Assembly: GCF_018860635.1 (NCBI RefSeq)
Contig: NZ_JAHKPT010000021.1
Coordinates: 218,674-282,673, forward strand
Direction: 5' to 3'
Origin: Aliiglaciecola lipolytica
GTDB taxonomy: Bacteria; Pseudomonadota; Gammaproteobacteria; Enterobacterales; Alteromonadaceae
DNA: 64,000 bases
The notes under the pieces were generated by a model that was not told the origin of the DNA, searched no databases, and saw only the letters and a program-made list of their open reading frames with translations. The position numbers and the translations under genes were made by a program. Below, piece by piece: positions 51,753 to 61,538 of the stretch. How positions within the stretch are numbered: the first letter of the stretch is position 1; every line of letters begins with the position of its first letter.

Positions 51753-53414
51753 ATGAAAATATTTGCAAGAACATCATTATTGAAAAACGTCACATTACTT
51801 TGCGTGATATTCACCTTGTCTCCCTCAGTATCTGCAGACACTAGCAAACCTAACATTGTTTATATTTTGGCTGACGATATGGGCTATGGAGATATTCAAG
51901 AACTTGCTCCCCATGGAAAAATAAAGACCAAAAACCTTGATAGAATTGCTCAAGAAGGCATCGCATTTTCGCAAGCCTATACAGGTTCATCTATTTGTAC
52001 TCCTACACGCTATGGTCTTATGACGGGCCGATATCCTTGGCGTGAAAACGTTAATCTTGCCGCTAATTATGGCTCTCGCATTATGCCTGAAGGGCAAGAA
52101 ACCGTTGCTACCTTTTTACGTAGCCAAGGTTATAAAACATTGATGGTGGGTAAATGGCACCTTGGCACAAGTTGGACGATGAAAGATGGCTCAGTGGTGA
52201 AGTCACGACAAAGTATGAGCCATAAAGCGACGCTTAGCGAAGATAAAAGCATTAATTTTAGTGCGCCTTTTTATGGCGGTCCAACCGACCATGGATTCGA
52301 TTCTTGGTTCGGTATTGCGGGGAGTTTAGATTTTGCACCATACGTTTATCTTGTCGATAATAAAGCAAGTAAAATACCTACAGAGCACCTTGTTGGTAAG
52401 AATCGATTTGGTCATCGCACCGGCTTTGCTGATCCTGATCTTGAGCCCTCTCAAGTTCTGGGGGAATTTACAAAACGTACCGTAGCGGCAATTGAACAAC
52501 AAAATAAAGATGAGCCTTTCTTTTTATATATGCCTCTTAATGCACCGCATTCGCCTGTTGTTCCTTCGAAAGCATTTCAAGGGCTGAGCAAAATTGGCCC
52601 GAATGCTGACTACCGTATGGAAATTGACTGGACCGTTGGGCAAGTGCTCGATGCTTTAGACAGAAAAGGTTTATCAGAGAACACGCTAGTTATTTTCACT
52701 GCCGATAATGGCTCTTACCCGGGCGCAACAATAGAACTTAAAGAGGCAGGGCACGACACTCACGACGGACGACGTGGCGAAAAAGCCACTTTGTTCGAGG
52801 GCGGTCATCGCGTGCCGTTTTTAGTCAAGTGGCCTAAAGGCATTAAAGGTGAATTGAATCGTAGAGAAAACGACAATATTACCTTAGAGGATTTTATTGC
52901 CACCACCGCTGATATTCTCGGTCAACCAACACCTGATTATGCTGTTGATAGTGTAAGTTTTTTACCTCAATTACAAGGTAAGGAAGCGCCTGTTGGGCAA
53001 CGAGAGGTTATTATCAGTAGTTTACATAACATTTTAATTGCACGTGATGGTGAATGGAAACTCATCTATAAATCTTTAGCAGAAATCGCAGAGATTAGAC
53101 AACGAAATCAAATAAACGCTAAAAAGCTAAAAGAAGGCTACTTTACGCCCAAAAGTAACGAACCATGGTACCAACATGTAACCCTTTTTAACCTAAAAGA
53201 CGACCAAGGTGAAACGGTTAATATTGCCCGACAAAACCCAGAAATAGTTGCACGCCTCCACAGCGCTGTTCAGAAATCCATAAAGGATCAACGAACCAAC
53301 AAGGGCGAACCCAAACCAAAAATTAATTGGCAGGTTAATTTCGGCATTGATGCCGATCAACAACGTCGGCTAGCCATACTTGATAGCTTACAATCTGCGA
53401 AGGTTAGTTACTGA
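51753..53414 (+). CDS. S1-family sulfatase, exported
   Basis: A 553-residue sulfatase. The signal peptide ends near VSA-DT (28), metal ligands are DD 41-42, formylglycine is C82 in CTPTR followed by YGLMTGRYPWR, then GKWHLGTSW, NAPHSPVVPS and TADNGSYPG. It has an insert about residues 145-190 and a basic C-terminal tail compared with 47633. The GH95 gene begins two bases after its TGA, so desulfation and fucose removal are tied at the translational level. Confidence 0.92.
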   Translation: MKIFARTSLLKNVTLLCVIFTLSPSVSADTSKPNIVYILADDMGYGDIQELAPHGKIKTKNLDRIAQEGIAFSQAYTGSSICTPTRYGLMTGRYPWRENVNLAANYGSRIMPEGQETVATFLRSQGYKTLMVGKWHLGTSWTMKDGSVVKSRQSMSHKATLSEDKSINFSAPFYGGPTDHGFDSWFGIAGSLDFAPYVYLVDNKASKIPTEHLVGKNRFGHRTGFADPDLEPSQVLGEFTKRTVAAIEQQNKDEPFFLYMPLNAPHSPVVPSKAFQGLSKIGPNADYRMEIDWTVGQVLDALDRKGLSENTLVIFTADNGSYPGATIELKEAGHDTHDGRRGEKATLFEGGHRVPFLVKWPKGIKGELNRRENDNITLEDFIATTADILGQPTPDYAVDSVSFLPQLQGKEAPVGQREVIISSLHNILIARDGEWKLIYKSLAEIAEIRQRNQINAKKLKEGYFTPKSNEPWYQHVTLFNLKDDQGETVNIARQNPEIVARLHSAVQKSIKDQRTNKGEPKPKINWQVNFGIDADQQRRLAILDSLQSAKVSY

Positions 53415-53416
53415 CT

Positions 53417-56038
53417 ATGATTTTCAAACGAGCATTTTATACTGCAAAGTTAATGTTACTGAGCTTAAGTGGATTGTTGTTAGTGGTGGGGTGTAGTGGC
53501 GAGCCCTCAACAATGCAATCACCGACTATTGAACGTAAAGAGAGTACGTTAACGACTGCATATAAACACGGTATTACTATGGTTACGCCAGCGTTTAATT
53601 GGCGTGAAGGCTTACCCGCTGGCAACGGCACCATCGCTGCCACTGTATACGGTGCGATAGCTGAAGAGCGCGTGTTATTTAACCATAATGAATTATGGTA
53701 TGGCGGCAAAATATCACCTTTGCCCGACGTTTCAGATGAACTACCCGTGGTGCGACAACTGATGTTGGATAAAAAGTACCTTGAGGCTAACTATCATTAC
53801 ACCAATAAATTAAGGGAAAAAAGACTAGATAGTGCCAATGCCAAGTACCACCCCGCGTTTGATCTTTTGGTAACTACAAACGCTGAACGCATGTTCGCAG
53901 ACTATGCGCGCACGCTTAATTTTGAAACCGGTGAAATAGAAGTGAAATGGCGAGATGGTGACATTAGCATGTCCCGTCGTTTGATTGTTTCAATCCCTGA
54001 TCAAATATCGCTGATGTCTATTAAAGCGAACAAGGCCAAATCGATTACGGGTGAAGTCACTTTAGATATTCACGATTTACGGGATGCTATCGCACAAAAA
54101 GGTGGCAATTTTGATCCGGGCTTCCGATACAAAAGTCACGCCGATGGTGAGTTTATTAGTTTTAGTTCAACAGGCAGTGATCGCGGTGAATTTGGTGGCG
54201 TAGTGCGTGTGGTTGTTGATGGTAGCAATGCTCAAGCGCTGAACATTATACCTAGTGCAAAAAGAAAGTTAGACGGCTATGTTGGACAAACGGAAGGTAA
54301 AATTAGCTATCAAAATGCAGACGAGGTGACGTTGTACATCGCCGTATTTGCCAACGAAGATAGTTCTACTGCAATTGCCCGGCTCAAAAGCGAACTTGCC
54401 GAAATTGATGAAGGTTATGACGCCTATTTTGCGCGGCATAGTGCCCTACAAAGTCAGAGATTTAATAGCATAAACGTCAATATCAATCCAAATGGTAGCA
54501 ATAACACGCCAAATGAAGTCTTGTTACTCAATGCTTATCAAGGTGATGTATCTAAAGAGCTTAAACAAAAGATGTTTGAGTATGGCCGTTATTTACTTAT
54601 TTCTAGCAGTACAGCTGGTGGCTATCCTGCGAATTTACAAGGTATTTGGAATGGTTATTATAGCCCACCTTGGCGCTCTTTATATGGTATCAACGAAAAC
54701 TTGCAAATGACCTATTGGCAGGGCCTTCCTGGTAATATGAAAGAGTCGATGATGGCGTTTTATGACTATTTTGACAGCCATATTGATGAATTTCGGGAAA
54801 ACGCACGTAAATTGTGGGGAACACGGGGTATTTATATTCCTCCCTTTATGTCTCCAGATTCCGGGGTGCTTCGCCATACCGCACCACATGTGGTTAACTG
54901 GACCGATGCTGCGGGGTGGCTAGCAGCATTTTATTATGATTATTACCTGTTTACCGGCGATGAAAACTTTTTGAGAAATCGCGCTGTTCCTTTCATGAAA
55001 GAAGTAGCGCTATTTTATGAAGACTTTATTGTTAAGGGACCTGACGGTAAAAATATGATTTTTCCGTCCCAATCACCAGAAAACGAACCCGCAGAAATGC
55101 ATATTACCGATGCACAAACAGGTCGTGTTCATAAAGTAAAAGTACAAATTAATTCAACCATTGCCTTTGCGATATCCAAAGAAGTACTGCGCAATTTAAT
55201 AGCAGCTAGTGAACTATTGGATATAGAGCAAGCCGGTGTGAAACGTTGGAAAGCGTTACTTGCTGATATGCCAAATTATGCAGTGAATGAAGATGGCGCG
55301 TTACGTGAATGGATGCATCCTGATTTTAAAGACAATTATGAGCATCGTCATCAATCCCATATCTATCCATTATTCCCCGGCCAAGAAATTACGGCTGAGT
55401 CTGAACCTGAGCTATTTCAGGCCAGCAAAGTTGCCATTGAAAAACGTTTACGTATTGGTCTGAAATCACAAACCGGTTGGTCACTTGCACATATGGCAAA
55501 TGTTTATGCGCGCTTAGATGACGGTGAAAAAGCACAAGAAGCCTTGGATATTTTAACCCGTTGTTGTTTAGGTCAAAACCTATTTACCTATCACAATGAT
55601 TGGCGAAACATGGGCGCGACCTTACCGCTTATTTGGGGGCCAACAGCACCGTTTCAAATGGATGCGAACTTTGGTTATAGCGCAGCAGTTACTGAAATGT
55701 TAGTAGGCTCTACGCAAAGCATATTACGTATTTTACCAGCGATTCCAGGTGATTGGGACGAAGGAAGTTTTAGCGATATTTTAACCCGGCTAGGAATTAA
55801 AGTTTCAGCAAAATGGAGTGAGCAGGCAAAACAAATTGAGCTATCCCTAGTAGCAACAAGAAAGAGTCATTTCGATATGAAATTTCCGTCGCCAATTAAA
55901 CAGATAACGGCAAGTGAAGAGCACATACTGGGTCCCTCAGAATTCGGCGAAAATTACACAAAAGTGAGTTTGTCGGCAGGTCAATCAGCGACTTTTCAGG
56001 TGAGTTTGAAGTTAGCTGCATCTGATGTCAATAAATGA
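53417..56038 (+). CDS. GH95 alpha-L-fucosidase/galactosidase, lipoprotein
   Basis: An 873-residue GH95 enzyme anchored by the lipobox VVGC (C26). The N-terminal beta-sandwich holds LPAGNGTIAATVYG and LFNHNELWYGG. The (alpha/alpha)6 barrel holds NLQGIWNGYYSPPW, NENLQMTYW (the Asn residues that help activate water), FPSQSPENEP with the general acid Glu, EHRHQSHIYPLFPG, and QMDANFG with the conserved Asp. GH95 inverts alpha-1,2-linked L-fucose or L-galactose. It follows a sulfatase with a 2-bp gap. All expected catalytic residues appear intact. A second, much diverged relative lies at 58840. Confidence 0.93.
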   Translation: MIFKRAFYTAKLMLLSLSGLLLVVGCSGEPSTMQSPTIERKESTLTTAYKHGITMVTPAFNWREGLPAGNGTIAATVYGAIAEERVLFNHNELWYGGKISPLPDVSDELPVVRQLMLDKKYLEANYHYTNKLREKRLDSANAKYHPAFDLLVTTNAERMFADYARTLNFETGEIEVKWRDGDISMSRRLIVSIPDQISLMSIKANKAKSITGEVTLDIHDLRDAIAQKGGNFDPGFRYKSHADGEFISFSSTGSDRGEFGGVVRVVVDGSNAQALNIIPSAKRKLDGYVGQTEGKISYQNADEVTLYIAVFANEDSSTAIARLKSELAEIDEGYDAYFARHSALQSQRFNSINVNINPNGSNNTPNEVLLLNAYQGDVSKELKQKMFEYGRYLLISSSTAGGYPANLQGIWNGYYSPPWRSLYGINENLQMTYWQGLPGNMKESMMAFYDYFDSHIDEFRENARKLWGTRGIYIPPFMSPDSGVLRHTAPHVVNWTDAAGWLAAFYYDYYLFTGDENFLRNRAVPFMKEVALFYEDFIVKGPDGKNMIFPSQSPENEPAEMHITDAQTGRVHKVKVQINSTIAFAISKEVLRNLIAASELLDIEQAGVKRWKALLADMPNYAVNEDGALREWMHPDFKDNYEHRHQSHIYPLFPGQEITAESEPELFQASKVAIEKRLRIGLKSQTGWSLAHMANVYARLDDGEKAQEALDILTRCCLGQNLFTYHNDWRNMGATLPLIWGPTAPFQMDANFGYSAAVTEMLVGSTQSILRILPAIPGDWDEGSFSDILTRLGIKVSAKWSEQAKQIELSLVATRKSHFDMKFPSPIKQITASEEHILGPSEFGENYTKVSLSAGQSATFQVSLKLAASDVNK

Positions 56039-56260
56039 TGTTGACTATGTTTTAATTATATTTTGTTTTATATATACAATGATGATTTGTATGTGATATA
56101 AAATCGAAGGCGTCGAACTAATTGATATTATTCATATGACGTCTATTTATACGCAATTTGCTAAGTAGAAATGCAATAAACAAAAATAGATAAATTAATG
56201 TTCATCGTCCTACTGGCTGAGTTTGTGATTTGATTTAAGTTAAACCAAAGTGGAGAGTTG

Positions 56261-57283
56261 ATGAGAACAATATATATAGCTATTTCTGCCTTTGTATTTG
56301 GACTTTTGTCCCAGTCAGTAGCAGCCATCGAAGAATCAGCCTTAGTAAAATCTATGTTGCCAGGACCTTTTATCTTGCCCGCGCCAGAAGGAACTTGGAC
56401 ATGGGGGATGGCGCCGATTTATGATGACAACGGTAAAGTACACGTCTTTAATTCTATTATTCCTAAAAATGGCCGATGGACTAAACATAGTAAAATTGTA
56501 CATTGGATAGCAGATAAACCTGAAGGCCCATATACGCTGCTAGGTGATGTGTTGGTCAGTGACAGTGCCAGCTATCATAATCCACAAATTTCAAAAGTGG
56601 GCGACACATTCGTTCTCGTGTTTCTATTAAATCGATACAAAGACGAGAACGGTTCAAAGCAAGAAGTGGGCATAGCAACCACCCAATCTTTAATGGGGCC
56701 TTGGATCGAAAGTCCGCATAATCCAATTATAAAAGCGACACCTGAAAATGGTGAACATGCTTCAAATCCTACTTTTGTTGTCGCGCCCGATGGTGAGTAT
56801 AGGATTTACCATAAAACCATGACTACCCATGAAGGCGAGATTTATCGTGAGATCTCGCTCGCCACAAGTAATAATATTGAAGGGCCGTATAGGGTTTCTG
56901 AAAAAGGTCCTGTGATCACTTATGCAGAGCAAAAAGTGGATATTGAAGATCCTTATGCATTTTATTACAACGGCATGTATTACATGATCTTAGAAGATCG
57001 ACAAGATGTGTCGGCGTTGCTGGAAGGTAAGCATACCGGTGATGCAAAGAAAGGGGGATGGAGACCGGGGTTACTGTATAAATCGAAAGATGGCCTTGAT
57101 TGGGGCACACCAAGTGAAGCCTATAAAACGAACCAAATTTATTACGGTCACAAACTGGCTCGTAGCGAGCGGCCAAGTATTTTATGGAAAAATGGCAAAC
57201 CGGATTACCTATACCTTGCTTGTCACGATGATGACAGTAGCGCGGGATATATTTTGAAAATTAATGGCTGGGAAGGAGAATAA
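56261..57283 (+). CDS. Exported five-bladed beta-propeller glycoside hydrolase (GH43/GH117-like)
   Basis: A protein of about 340 residues from the ATG at 56261, which has GGAGAG upstream (a TTG three bases earlier is also open). The signal peptide ends near VAA-IE. Repeated propeller motifs are visible: APIYDDNGKVHVFNS, YHNPQISKVGDTFVLVF, HASNPTFVVAPDGEYRIYH, and VDIEDPYAFYYNGMYYMI. The spacing of Asp and Glu around these recalls clan-F type GH43 and GH117 enzymes. I cannot name the family with certainty. The TIM-barrel gene follows after 3 bp, so they probably act on the same linkage or side chain. Confidence 0.78.
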   Translation: MRTIYIAISAFVFGLLSQSVAAIEESALVKSMLPGPFILPAPEGTWTWGMAPIYDDNGKVHVFNSIIPKNGRWTKHSKIVHWIADKPEGPYTLLGDVLVSDSASYHNPQISKVGDTFVLVFLLNRYKDENGSKQEVGIATTQSLMGPWIESPHNPIIKATPENGEHASNPTFVVAPDGEYRIYHKTMTTHEGEIYREISLATSNNIEGPYRVSEKGPVITYAEQKVDIEDPYAFYYNGMYYMILEDRQDVSALLEGKHTGDAKKGGWRPGLLYKSKDGLDWGTPSEAYKTNQIYYGHKLARSERPSILWKNGKPDYLYLACHDDDSSAGYILKINGWEGE

Positions 57284-57286
57284 ACA

Positions 57287-58480
57287 ATGTTAAAGAAGAC
57301 GTTTAAAGCTATAACGTTGTTTACAGGTTTGGCAATTTTTAATCAGGCATTAGCAACAAATTCAGACAAGTATCCAGAGTTTTCTTGGGATACTATGCCG
57401 CTATATATGCACGTTTGGAAACAGACATCATATAGCAAGGATGAACTTAACTATTTAGCCCAATTTCCACTTATCACCTTAGAAAAAGCTCAGGGTAAAA
57501 AAGAAGGGTCGGTTCAAGAAGGCACCTTGAAAGCAGCTCGTGCAATCAAACAGATTAATCCAAAAAGCAAGATACTCTATTATAAAAATATCGTTATAGA
57601 TTGGCACAGCGGAGCGAGCAAAGATCTCGCCAGAATACCCAATGGATATTTGCAGACTGACGATGGCGATTATCCTGTGGTGAATGATAACAGCAATACG
57701 AGGTTTTTCGATATCTCCAAGGGTGAGGTCCAACAGTGGTGGCTCAAAGACGCAAAGGAAATGTTAACCGATGAGTCAATAGATGGCCTATTCATCGATG
57801 CCAATATCAAAGTACTTATTGGCTACTATTTTGCTAAATCAAAGAAGCTGGGACAAGCCAAAGCGGATGCGTTAATCGCTGGATATCATGACTTACTCAG
57901 CGCAATTAATAACGAATTCCGCGATGACAACATTATTTTGGGAAACATTATCAGAGCACGTTTTGATAACGCTGGACTGGAATATATGGAATATTTCGAT
58001 GGCTCATATTTCGAAGGATTTGAGCATAACGTTGGTGGTGTTTCCAAACCTGACTATCTTGTTAAGGGGATAGAAGCTGGTCAAAAGGCTGCTCGAGAAG
58101 GGAAAATTTTAGCTTTTACCGCAGGACTTGGTGAGGCATTAAAACAAGACAGTTCAAAAATTGGACTTGATGAGGCTCGTCAGAAAGTAGGCAATATCCA
58201 ACACATTCAAAAGCGTTTAGATTATCTAACTGCTATCTTTTTGGTAATGGCCGAAAAGTATAGCTACTTTTACCCTCACGATGGTTTTGGCGTACAAACC
58301 AATAAACATGGCGAGCAACGCAATCGAACTTGGATGCAAACTTTCCCCGCATTTAAAAATAGGCTTGGCGCTCCTAAAGGACCTGCGAAAAGGGATGGTT
58401 ATATATTCACCCGAGAGTTTGCATATTGTTCTGTTTATCTGAATGTACAAACACAAGAAGCTAGATTGACATGGAAATGA
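57287..58480 (+). CDS. Exported TIM-barrel putative glycoside hydrolase (GHL15-like)
   Basis: A 397-residue exported protein (signal peptide ends near ALA-TN, 23). Strand-by-strand TIM-barrel features are PLYMHVWKQTSYS, FPLITLEKAQG, KILYYKNIVIDWHS, DGLFIDANIKV (D171), IILGNIIRARF and GLEYMEYFDGSYFEGFEH. These resemble the hypothetical glycosyl hydrolase 15 type of Pfam, from memory. Acidic candidates are D171, E233 and E243. It is co-transcribed with the beta-propeller gene. Substrate unknown, presumably a fucan component. Confidence 0.68.
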   Translation: MLKKTFKAITLFTGLAIFNQALATNSDKYPEFSWDTMPLYMHVWKQTSYSKDELNYLAQFPLITLEKAQGKKEGSVQEGTLKAARAIKQINPKSKILYYKNIVIDWHSGASKDLARIPNGYLQTDDGDYPVVNDNSNTRFFDISKGEVQQWWLKDAKEMLTDESIDGLFIDANIKVLIGYYFAKSKKLGQAKADALIAGYHDLLSAINNEFRDDNIILGNIIRARFDNAGLEYMEYFDGSYFEGFEHNVGGVSKPDYLVKGIEAGQKAAREGKILAFTAGLGEALKQDSSKIGLDEARQKVGNIQHIQKRLDYLTAIFLVMAEKYSYFYPHDGFGVQTNKHGEQRNRTWMQTFPAFKNRLGAPKGPAKRDGYIFTREFAYCSVYLNVQTQEARLTWK

Positions 58481-58637
58481 TCGCGACAGTGTAAATCACA
58501 ATGAGGTATATCGAGGGAGTAAGCAGTTTGAGTAGTGGGATGTAATCGCTGAGCTCTAAATATCCAAACAGAAGTTCATCGCGGGATTATTGAGTCCTCA
58601 TCAACACCGCTAAGTGATTTTTACAATTCATCCAACC

Positions 58638-58660
58638 AAAAGGGCTGCATTGCCCTTTTT
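58638..58660 (+). terminator. Rho-independent terminator
   Basis: Stem AAAAGGGC / GCCCTTTT with a 6-nt loop (58638-58659) and a T-run lies about 155 bp after the TIM-barrel gene. It separates the GH pair from the GH95-like gene. Confidence 0.82.
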
Positions 58661-58709
58661 CAATTGTTTAATTATCAATTTAATAAAGCGAATTAATTTT
58701 TAAATAATT

Positions 58710-58742
58710 CGTTTCATATGTTAAACAATGTTTGAAATATTG
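58710..58742. promoter_or_regulatory. Operator-like element before GH95-like gene
   Basis: CGTTTCATATGTTAAACAAT followed by GTTTGAAATATTG. Read on the minus strand it starts CAATATTTC and ends ATATGAAACG, sharing both half-sites with the locus-wide element, though the spacing differs by one or two bases. It lies about 100 bp before the start codon. The rest of the 58481-58839 spacer shows nothing else besides the terminator. Confidence 0.45.
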
Positions 58743-58839
58743 TTATGACTGCTATAATATCCGTATGCAAAATAATCATTCTCTTTTTAATATTTATTAG
58801 AATTTCTAGGTGTATTGAATTAGAAATTGGGGAAATACC

Positions 58840-61305
58840 TTGGTTAATTATCACTCTATAAAAAATAAAATGAAGACGCTTAAAACTGACCATCTTAAAT
58901 GTGCTTTGTTATTGGTTGGGGCTTCATTCTTAGCATCTTGCTCGAACAATAATGAAGGGATAGCTGCTGCGGAAATGGTTAAGCCCAAAGTAGCAGTAAA
59001 CATCGATTATAAATCCTTTCTATCACAACAAGATCTGATTTGGGATCGGATCCCAGATAAATGGACCGTCGCTCCTTATACCGGAAACGGTAACGTCGGA
59101 TTTTTATTCTATCAAGCTGAAAATGAAGCCAAAAATGTTATTTCTATACATACAGGTAGACATGATTATTACGACCATCGCTTACCTTATAAAGGTGAGG
59201 AAATGCTATGGATCTACCGAGGTAGACTGCCCTTAGGACATTTTAATCTTACCTCCAAAGGTGATATTGAAAAAGTAGATCTTAGACTTGGATTATATGA
59301 CGCAGAGCTAACCGGTGAAATCACCACAAGCCTTGGTTCATATGCAATTAAAGGCATCACGCATAGTGAAGAAGATATCATTTATTTTGAAACTGATGCT
59401 AAAGACGGAGAGTCAATCACTATAAGTTGGCATCCGGATGAGCCTTATCCACCGGTAAAAGGATTTTTCGATAGAGGAAGAGGTCCTAAATCTGCCCTTT
59501 GGGATCGCATGCGGAATGCGCCCATGCCTATGCCTCCGAAAGCTTCAGTATTCAAAGAAGATGATATGAATTTTAGTTTTCAACCATTGTACCAACATCG
59601 TGGTGAAACTACTGTTGGCTGGGAAGTGCTTGGAAAAGAGTCTGGCAAACAATATTTATCAGCCAGTATCCATCATAGTTTCCCTGAAAAAAACAGTCTT
59701 CAAAAAGTGAAAGCGAATCTACTAAAAGCCCGTGAATTATTAGACGAAAAGCGGTTTTTTCAAACCCACCAACAGTGGTGGCATAACTATTACCCACAAA
59801 GTTTTTTATCTATCGGTGAGCCAGAAAAAGAAGCCTTTTATTGGATACAAATGTACAAATTGGCGTCAGCTAGCCGCGGCGATGGTCCTATTCTTGATTT
59901 AATGGGGCCATGGTACAACGATACCTTCTGGCCAATGGTGTGGGGCGATTTGAATGTTCAACTAATTTACTGGACACACTTAACAGCTAACCGCATGGAG
60001 TTGGGAGAATCCTTAGTCAATAATATAGATAAATATCATGACAACCTAACTGGTAACGTACCTAAACATTGGAAAGACAGTGCCGCTGTTGGTGCATTAT
60101 TCCCGCAAGATATGGTGTCGACTAATGGTGCAAAAGTCCCTGATATGTTGGCTTGGTTATTACACGATTATTGGCTACATTGCGTTTATTCAGGTGATGA
60201 GCAGCGATTGCGTGATGGCTTATTTCCTATCTTGCGAAAAACCGGCAATAGCTACTTAAATTATTTAAAAGATAATGCTTTAGTTTCTGATGATGGCACT
60301 ATTCATATCAAATACAGTTGGTCTCCTGAATATAAGCCTGGTCGAGGTCAGGACATCAATTTCACGATTGGATTGTTACGTTGGACATTCGAAACCTTAA
60401 TCGAACTTGATCAAAGCAATAATATGAATGATCCACTCTCAGCCGAATGGAAACGGGTATTAGACAATCTTGTGCCTTTTCAAGTAGACGAGAATGGTTT
60501 ACGGATAGGCAAAGATATTCCTTTTGATAAGCCGCACCGCCACTATTCACATTTACTGCCGATTTACCCTCTAGCCCAATTGAATGTGGATAACGAGGAA
60601 GATGCCAAGCTTGCACGGACATCGGTAGACCATTGGTTAGACGTGACTATGTATAGTCAGAAAAAGGCCAGCGCGATGAAAGTTACTGGTTATACCGCAA
60701 CTGGCGCAAGTTCTATTTACGCAACTTTAGGCGATGGCGAGCTAGCTTATAAATATTTAGACTTTTTTATTAATCATAAAAATGTTTCACCTACGACTAT
60801 GTACGCCGAGGTGAAAACGCAACCGGTAATAGAAAGTCCACTATCTTATGCTACCTCAGTGCACGACATGTTATTACAAAGCTGGGGCGGTAAAGTTAGG
60901 GTATTTCCTGCGGTTCCTAAACATTGGGAAGATTTAGCGTTTCATCAACTACGGACTCAAGGTGCATTTTTGGTAACGGCTAAAAAATCTGCCGGACAAA
61001 CTCAATTTGTAGAGCTGCAAAGTTTAGTGGGAACGCCGTTAGTTATTAATCCTGATATTGCTAACCCAATTATCTATATTGACGGTAAGTTGGCTGACAA
61101 TACGCTTGTGAGAAAAGACCAACGTGGATTTTTCCACATCGAATTAGCAAAGAATGAACGTGTTTTGTTCATGTCGCCAAACATTTCTCAAGGTGACCTA
61201 TTTATCAGTTCCCAAGACATTGAAAAATCTCAGCAAAACCTATTTGGTCTAAGTGAGAAAACAACCCGTTTACCATCTCATGCATTTTATTACGGTGAAG
61301 AATGA
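58840..61305 (+). CDS. Divergent GH95-like (alpha/alpha)6-barrel glycoside hydrolase, lipoprotein
   Basis: An 821-residue lipoprotein with a TTG start, preferred because GGGGA lies seven bases upstream; ATG at 58870 is the alternative. Lipobox LASC (C34). GH95-like landmarks are TGNGNVGFLFY in the N-terminal beta domain, WGDLNVQLIYW, KYSWSPEYKPG with a Glu matching the general acid, and HRHYSHLLPIYPL. The QMDANFG block of true GH95 is not found; TSVHDMLLQSWGG stands in its place, so the chemistry may differ. It is shorter on similarity than length: only the barrel core aligns by eye with the gene at 53417. It is likely an exo-acting enzyme on fucan oligosaccharides, possibly a new subfamily. 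Confidence 0.75.
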   Translation: MVNYHSIKNKMKTLKTDHLKCALLLVGASFLASCSNNNEGIAAAEMVKPKVAVNIDYKSFLSQQDLIWDRIPDKWTVAPYTGNGNVGFLFYQAENEAKNVISIHTGRHDYYDHRLPYKGEEMLWIYRGRLPLGHFNLTSKGDIEKVDLRLGLYDAELTGEITTSLGSYAIKGITHSEEDIIYFETDAKDGESITISWHPDEPYPPVKGFFDRGRGPKSALWDRMRNAPMPMPPKASVFKEDDMNFSFQPLYQHRGETTVGWEVLGKESGKQYLSASIHHSFPEKNSLQKVKANLLKARELLDEKRFFQTHQQWWHNYYPQSFLSIGEPEKEAFYWIQMYKLASASRGDGPILDLMGPWYNDTFWPMVWGDLNVQLIYWTHLTANRMELGESLVNNIDKYHDNLTGNVPKHWKDSAAVGALFPQDMVSTNGAKVPDMLAWLLHDYWLHCVYSGDEQRLRDGLFPILRKTGNSYLNYLKDNALVSDDGTIHIKYSWSPEYKPGRGQDINFTIGLLRWTFETLIELDQSNNMNDPLSAEWKRVLDNLVPFQVDENGLRIGKDIPFDKPHRHYSHLLPIYPLAQLNVDNEEDAKLARTSVDHWLDVTMYSQKKASAMKVTGYTATGASSIYATLGDGELAYKYLDFFINHKNVSPTTMYAEVKTQPVIESPLSYATSVHDMLLQSWGGKVRVFPAVPKHWEDLAFHQLRTQGAFLVTAKKSAGQTQFVELQSLVGTPLVINPDIANPIIYIDGKLADNTLVRKDQRGFFHIELAKNERVLFMSPNISQGDLFISSQDIEKSQQNLFGLSEKTTRLPSHAFYYGEE

Positions 61306-61343
61306 TCTTTAGCTGAATAAATTGTTGCAACTTTCGTATTGAA

Positions 61344-61369
61344 GCAAGCGCTAATGGTTTAGCGCTTGC
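61344..61369 (+). terminator. Hairpin after GH95-like gene
   Basis: A 10-bp perfect stem GCAAGCGCTA / TAGCGCTTGC (61344-61353, 61360-61369) with a 6-nt loop lies about 40 bp after the stop. Its T-run is weak. Confidence 0.65.
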
Positions 61370-61538
61370 CTCTGCGTTACTTAAAGACACTGAGTAAGCA
61401 AAGGTTATTTTAAACAGTATTGATTCATTTTTAAAAAAGTATCACTAAACAATATCCCAATAAGCCTTTTGCGGCCCGAATACACTTTGATCCACCACAG
61501 GCTTGAATATATTTCACTGCACGTTGAAGGAATATCGA

